Shown here one piece after another: positions 59,297-64,000 of a DNA stretch of 64,000 nucleotides. The translations under genes and the position numbers were made by a program. Position 1 is the stretch's first letter. Every line of letters begins with the position of its first letter. The notes beneath the pieces were generated by a model. The model did no database searches and had not been told where the DNA came from. It saw nothing but the letters and a program-made list of their open reading frames with translations. The stretch spans positions 2,666,001 through 2,730,000 of the forward strand of contig CADCXD010000002.1 in the NCBI GenBank assembly GCA_902806575.1. Direction: 5' to 3'. The DNA is from Jackrogersella multiformis (taxonomy: Eukaryota > Ascomycota > Sordariomycetes > Xylariales > Hypoxylaceae).

Positions 59297-60407
59297 GAAT
59301 CGTGAATATGGGGGATTTAATGGATGCCTGGCCACGCCGGGACTTATCAGAGCGACACTCGGAAGAGGATACTGGAAGGGTCTAGACGAGAAGTGTAGAC
59401 AGTTTCGATACTTTCTAATTATGAAGACTTCTTAACACGGTGGCGTACGTTGAGATGGTTATCTGTATAAATTACGATACAAGCATTTCTGTATGAGGTA
59501 TGCTGGAGCTGGGCGGTCTGTACGGAGTACCTAGGTGATGTTATCAACTTGCAGTAATTTCATGGTGGGCCACGAAGGGAGGCATAGCTCTCTCCACGGG
59601 GTAGGAAGCGGAAGGCCGGCAGCATGGACGCGGATGAGGGGCGCAGATTTGCATCATTCCAGGATTGAGGATTGTAATCAAAGGTAGATATTACACCAAA
59701 GAGCAGTTCAATAATAAATCAGCTTTCAAGATTATTTGGACTTTATTCGCAGATCTACCTAGCTACTTAGGTACCTACCTAGGTAGGTATATATTATTCG
59801 CATGTTCGCATTGAAGGATATTCACGTGGTTGTAGCGGTTTATGACATTGATGGTGGTAAGTGGAATGGAATAATAAGATACCTACCTAGCCTTGCTGAT
59901 AGGACAGTCGTAAGTAAAGTGGGTCATAGCGATAAAGCTTAGACGGTATTTTCTAGCTGGCCGATAATCTTTGGAACTTTTTATTTCTTTTCTTTGCGAC
60001 CGACCTAAACTTTAGTTACAAGGTACCTACCAGCTACCTATGTACCTAGCTTAACTCTCTACCTTGTTACAACCGCGACGCGCACATCACTACAACTAAA
60101 AACTACAACATTACAACACACAACATACAACTTACAACATTACAACATACAGCATTACAACACTAACCTGCTATCTACGAAGCTGATTCAATTCTTTCAT
60201 TCGATGCTACACTTTCAGATGTACTCGCTTCAATAATTAACCTGTATTGGACAGGATCTTCAACTTGGCGACAATCTAGATGCATTCTACAACATCGTCA
60301 AAGTCGTCGTCGAGATCGCCCAAGTTCATGTTAGCGTCGACATTCTTTAGTTTCACTTTCTACACTTTCCCCTTTGCCAATCCAAATCCTGTCGAACCAT
60401 CACCACC
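59297..60407. other. Intergenic region and Paf1 5' leader
   Basis: 1.1 kb with CCTAGG palindromes (59.76-59.79 kb) and an AC-rich repeat tract just before Paf1. The frame at 60280-60564 overlaps the Paf1 start in another phase and is not called. Confidence 0.55.
60100..60163. repeat. ACAACATTACAACA-type imperfect repeat
   Basis: About six imperfect units of TACAACAT/TTACAACA in the presumed Paf1 leader; purine-poor, G-free DNA typical of unstructured fungal 5' UTRs. Confidence 0.65.
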
Positions 60408-61915
60408 ATGGCGTCATCCTCACGAGGCAGCGAACATCGGTCCATTCACCAGGACTTCATCGCCCGCATCCGATTCTCGAATGCTCTCCCTCCGCCCCCC
60501 TTCCCGCCCAAGCTCCTCGTCGTGCCAAATACCGGTCTCGCGAGCAATCGTTATACGGCAATAGAATTCGCCTCGCGACTCGCCAGAGAGCAACCCCTCA
60601 ACATCGAGGCCGACGCGGAACTGGGCATGGCGTTGGATCTGGTAGGAATGCCAGGAATCTTCGATGGCGATGAGAGCTGTAAGTACTTATACCCATTCAT
60701 TGTAGTTTTTTTATCCCATCTCTAGGTGTGTTTTTGAAATCGAACATCTATGACTGACTTAGAAATACAGCTATCCAAGCTTCGGCACAACCGCCACCCA
60801 TTCATCCACACGATCGAGCCCTTCTCAAACCCCCTGGAAGTCTAGGCCAGCCTAAGACTAATGAAGCTAATGTGTCGTTCCTCCGCCGAACAGAGTACAT
60901 CTCCTCTGTGTCCGCAAAACGCAATGACGCCGGTGCTCTTCGCAGCAACAATCCCTCAGCACCTAAGCGACCTCTAAAGCGACCCTCACCGGAGCGAGAT
61001 GCGGACAACCCTGTCCAGATCAAGCGTAAGATAGATCAGAGCTTTGCCTTCGCGGCTGCGAATCTGAAGGACAAGAGCCGGGTTAAGCACCCCTCGAACC
61101 GCAACGTTAAGCTCGTTGATGCCTTCCCGCTTGTCCCCGACCTCGACGCCTTCCCCGACTCTGGCGCCTACGTGACCTTCAAGTTCACGCACAACCCACT
61201 ACCCGCAACTCGTGCCTACGACAAACGGCTGCTCAACGGAATCCTCAAGCCTATTAGTAAGAGTGAAGAAGATGAGGCCGCCTTTGCCAAAGCCGTGCAG
61301 GCACACGAGCGAGATCCCCAGCGCGTGCCGAAGCCGCAGAACCTCATGGACTACGACTTCTTCCTGAACGATAGCCTCGACACGTCCGAGCGCTTCCGGC
61401 AGAAGTTCGACATCGAGAACCCAGACCACGACGATGACGGCCTGTACACGCACAAGAGCGGCGGCAAGCCCAACTTCCTGTTCCCGCGCGTGCGCACGTA
61501 CGAGACGGCGCAGGAGCTGGAGCTTAATAATCAGACCAAGTACGACGAGGAGGTGGTGCTGGCGTTCAACGACGACGAGACGACGGACCAGAAGGCAGCC
61601 TTCTACTACCCCGTCATGCAGCGCAGCGTCATCAAGCCCCAGCGCGCCAAGAAGATCGCTCGCACCATAGGATTCGTGCCAGCTGATGTAGATCTCGAGG
61701 AGCGCAACGTCGACCAGCTTGATGTTGTGATTGAGGACCCCAATGATGATACAAGAACCTGGATGGACTTGTACCGCGATCATCCGTACGGCAAGGAGGA
61801 TGAGGGCGATGATGAGGGCGAGCAGGGTGGTGGCACCGCGGCGAATGGCCGATCAAGCCAGCTACAGGTGGAATTGGACGAGGACCAGGACGCTGAGGGC
61901 GACGAAGAAGATTGA
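60408..61915 (+). CDS. paf1: RNA polymerase II-associated protein Paf1
   Basis: Core subunit of the PAF1 elongation complex, which couples RNA polymerase II to H2B ubiquitination and H3K4/K36 methylation. Exon 1 is 60408-60678, the intron 60679-60770, and exon 2 60771-61915, giving 471 aa. The start has a good context (CCACCATGG). Paf1 family blocks: HQDFIARIRFSNALPPPPFP with PKLL; VSFLRRTEYISS; FKFTHNPL and KRLLNGILKP; NLMDYDFFLNDS; EVVLAFNDDE. The C-terminal 60 residues are strongly acidic (EDEGDDEGEQ), as in other Paf1 proteins. The length fits fungal Paf1 (about 450-500). It works with the Set1/COMPASS pathway, whose Swd2 subunit is also in this window, but no linkage is implied. Confidence 0.95.
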
Positions 61916-62784
61916 TTGATTAATTGCATATGCGAGGCCCGGAGTCATTGGTGCCTATGGTTCCTAGGTAGTTGGCAGAAGTGGTCGTACGTATCCTACC
62001 CAAGGATATTTCAGGGACTGCGGCAGACTCCCTCGGCACGGGAGGGCTTATTTTGCTTTGGAGGTCAGAAGATGAGCATGAACATGTGCCGCATTTTGCT
62101 TTCTCGCGGATGGGGAATCGTTATTTCCTGATAGGTTTGAGTAGTAGTCAATGAGACACTGAGTTTGCCTGAATACGAGCCCCTGTGGAACTCTTACTCT
62201 TTACGTTGGCCTCGGGCTACGGATTGAGTTTGAGCTGTGAACACTGTGTTGATATGTGAGGCTATGTGAGGTGAGGTTTGGTTTCACTGCTAGTGGTCAT
62301 GCCTGGAGGAACTAAGAGAGATGAGTTCTTTGTATTAATGAAATGGTAATGTGCCTGGAGCATTCCTAAGGTAGGTAAGGTCTATAGAGAAGCCTGATAA
62401 CTGACTCCTTGTTCTTGTTCTTGTCTAGTCTGTTAAGCATTAATTTTACATCGTGATTTGCTTTCTTCTGTTAACCCGGTGGTTGTGTTTCGGTGCCTAC
62501 TGGTCACGGAAGACGTCAGTTGTATAAAAAGATGTATATATGGCTTAAGGTACTACCTAGGCAGGGAATATGAACATGAACATAATCCTGTCTCCTTGCC
62601 GGCAAGCCTCCCTGTAGTTTTTGCCCGCAAACAAGCAGTACCAGGCTTCCTTCCCCCTTTAGAATCTGCCGTTCCCAATCAAATAAGTCTCTCCTACCTG
62701 CGTCGTGTTTTGTACGAGCACTTCAGGATACATATACCGAGGAAACTCCTGACTTAGGCGGCATAGTAAGGGTAGTACCTATCG

Positions 62785-62814
62785 TTCGGGGTTTCTGCTT
62801 CCACGAACCCCGAA
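62785..62814. repeat. Perfect inverted repeat (9-bp stem, 12-nt loop)
   Basis: TTCGGGGTT at 62785-62793 is complementary to AACCCCGAA at 62806-62814. The stem is GC-rich. It may be a transcript-end or mobile-element remnant; function unknown. Confidence 0.6.
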
Positions 62815-63335
62815 ACCCGGCGTTTAGAGAAACGGCTCGCGTTAAATGAAAAGGAGATTTCTTGATGTCTTTCCCAAATTAGCTAGGTTAAAGCCTTATA
62901 CGAAGTAAGTAGGTGGGCACTGTTCTAGAAACTTAATAGTGATGATATCCTGTCTATATCTTTAGCTATTTTAATGCCAATTAAATTGAATAATATTGAA
63001 TAAAAAGGTCAGAGGGAAAATACAACAAAATCTGCACCGAGACACAGTCCGGAGCTCACCAAGGACTAGCCAGCCCGGCTCGGAAGTCCGAAACCAGCCT
63101 ATCAGCGAGCCCTGTCCTACCGGAGCCTGATCTAATGTCCTGTAAACCAATGCCACCGTCCTCCCAGAACTAATCTATCCCAAGGATCGTGGCCTACTAT
63201 CTATACGTAGGTAGGAGCAAGTTTTATATACCTAGGTATGAAGTAAATATGTACGGAATAGTCCAGTCCTAGGTACTTCCCTAACATCTGCCTCCATTCC
63301 ACCAATGGCCTCCCACATATCTAAACAAGTAGATA

Positions 63336-63360
63336 CCCCTCCCCTCCCCTCCCCTTCCCC
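63336..63360. repeat. (CCCCT)n tract, G-quadruplex-capable on the minus strand
   Basis: Four C-runs of at least four, separated by single T bases, which meets the usual G4 pattern on the complementary strand. Confidence 0.7.
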
Positions 63361-63839
63361 CGAGGAGATAATGTCGAAACGTCCATACCCCAAATCCCGC
63401 GACCCGAGAGCTCGGCTCGCCCTCACGTGACGGCCGGACATGCGACGCAAGTATGTCGTGCATAAATTCGCCTCTGCGTCTTCGGGGTAAGCATGAGCCG
63501 GCGGTCATGTGTTCGCGCCGGCACCGCTACCCGGGGGTCTACGATTCGTCCCTGCAAAAAACGCACTAGGAAGAAAAAAAGAAAGAAAAAAGGGGGGGAA
63601 CACCTGTCGCCCGATCCCGAGGGAGTGGTTCCGGGTGGGTCTCGGCGGGAAACGAAGCGAGGCCGACCTTGGGAGCGTGCTGGCCTATGGTTGGTCCGTG
63701 GGTGGATTGATGCTGTGCTCTTCTGTTTTTGGCTCGTAATTATTTTTTCTAAATGCCTGGGTCGGTAGTGACCCGAGATGAACTGCTGATATGTGACAGG
63801 GCTAGGAGGGGTAGTGAGTCCAGATGTTTTAACGGAGAT

Positions 63840-64000
63840 TGTAATCCTTTTTTGCGCGTGGGATTATATAAGTTAAATAGTTAAATAATTTATGTGCATT
63901 TAAGTTTATTATTTATTATATATTTATTAATTTATATAAAGTTAGCCGTAACGTTATTTTCGTTAAATCGTTAAATTATATAAATATTATTATATAAATA
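63840..64000. other. Strongly AT-rich edge
   Basis: The last 160 bases are mostly A and T with many TA steps, unlike the GC-balanced DNA before. This resembles the border of an AT-rich, RIP-affected or repeat-derived block continuing beyond the window. Confidence 0.5.

Larger units (their letters stand above)
61916..63839. other. Intergenic region, no gene seen
   Basis: 1.9 kb. It contains a perfect 9-bp inverted repeat (62785-62814) and a (CCCCT)n tract. Frames at 61916-62154, 62458-62757, 62971-63156 and 63232-63768 have no motif and compete across strands. Confidence 0.5.

Noticed and set aside
63493..63768. Arg/Lys-rich frames near the right end
   Set aside because: Low-complexity purine-rich DNA; no start context, domain or splice support.

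Overview
This window is nuclear DNA of a filamentous ascomycete (Pezizomycotina, most likely Sordariomycetes). Genes are broken by short introns (about 48-130 nt) with GT..AG ends and CTAAC/CTGAC-like branch points. The proteins are typical of that group: Zn2Cys6 regulator, DUF4112, Trk1, SRP9-21, Swd2 and CAP10 glycosyltransferase. Coding DNA is GC-rich and intergenic DNA is AT-richer. I cannot name the species. All gene models were spliced by hand by following reading frame and family motifs across introns.

Left part (1-18 kb) is gene-poor and accessory in character. It holds a Zn2Cys6 transcription factor cut by the window edge, a divergently placed CaiB/BaiF-type CoA-transferase, an intron-containing tRNA-Val(CAC), a monocarboxylate-type MFS transporter, a decayed alpha/beta-hydrolase and a DUF4112 protein. 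Long stretches between them show no gene.

The rest (18-62 kb) is a dense housekeeping block. In order: ribonucleotide reductase small subunit, SRP9-21, Swd2 (COMPASS), a GT90 glycosyltransferase, a divergent pair of 40S ribosomal proteins (S22/uS8 and S12/eS12), a parvulin isomerase, an SRA-YDG protein, PUS7 head-to-head with the TFIIH helicase XPB/Ssl2, the potassium transporter Trk1, mitochondrial ribosomal bL19m head-to-head with an unrecognised mitochondrial protein, a mitochondrial-type cysteine synthase, a RING + 3xZZ + SH3 protein, mitochondrial enoyl-CoA hydratase head-to-head with RER1, and Paf1. Themes are transcription/chromatin (XPB, Paf1, Swd2, SRA), RNA and translation (uS8, eS12, PUS7, SRP9, bL19m) and mitochondrial metabolism.

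Intergenic DNA and several introns are full of short palindromic CCTAGG-centred repeats (TACCTAGGTA and its tandem forms), almost absent from exons. The last 150 bases turn strongly AT-rich, as at the edge of a RIP-type AT block. I found no convincing new multi-gene system. The best leads are the SRA-YDG protein, the RING-ZZ3-SH3 architecture, the in-frame 67-codon extension behind the Trk1 stop codon, MluI-box elements inside an RNR2 intron, and the dispersed palindromes.
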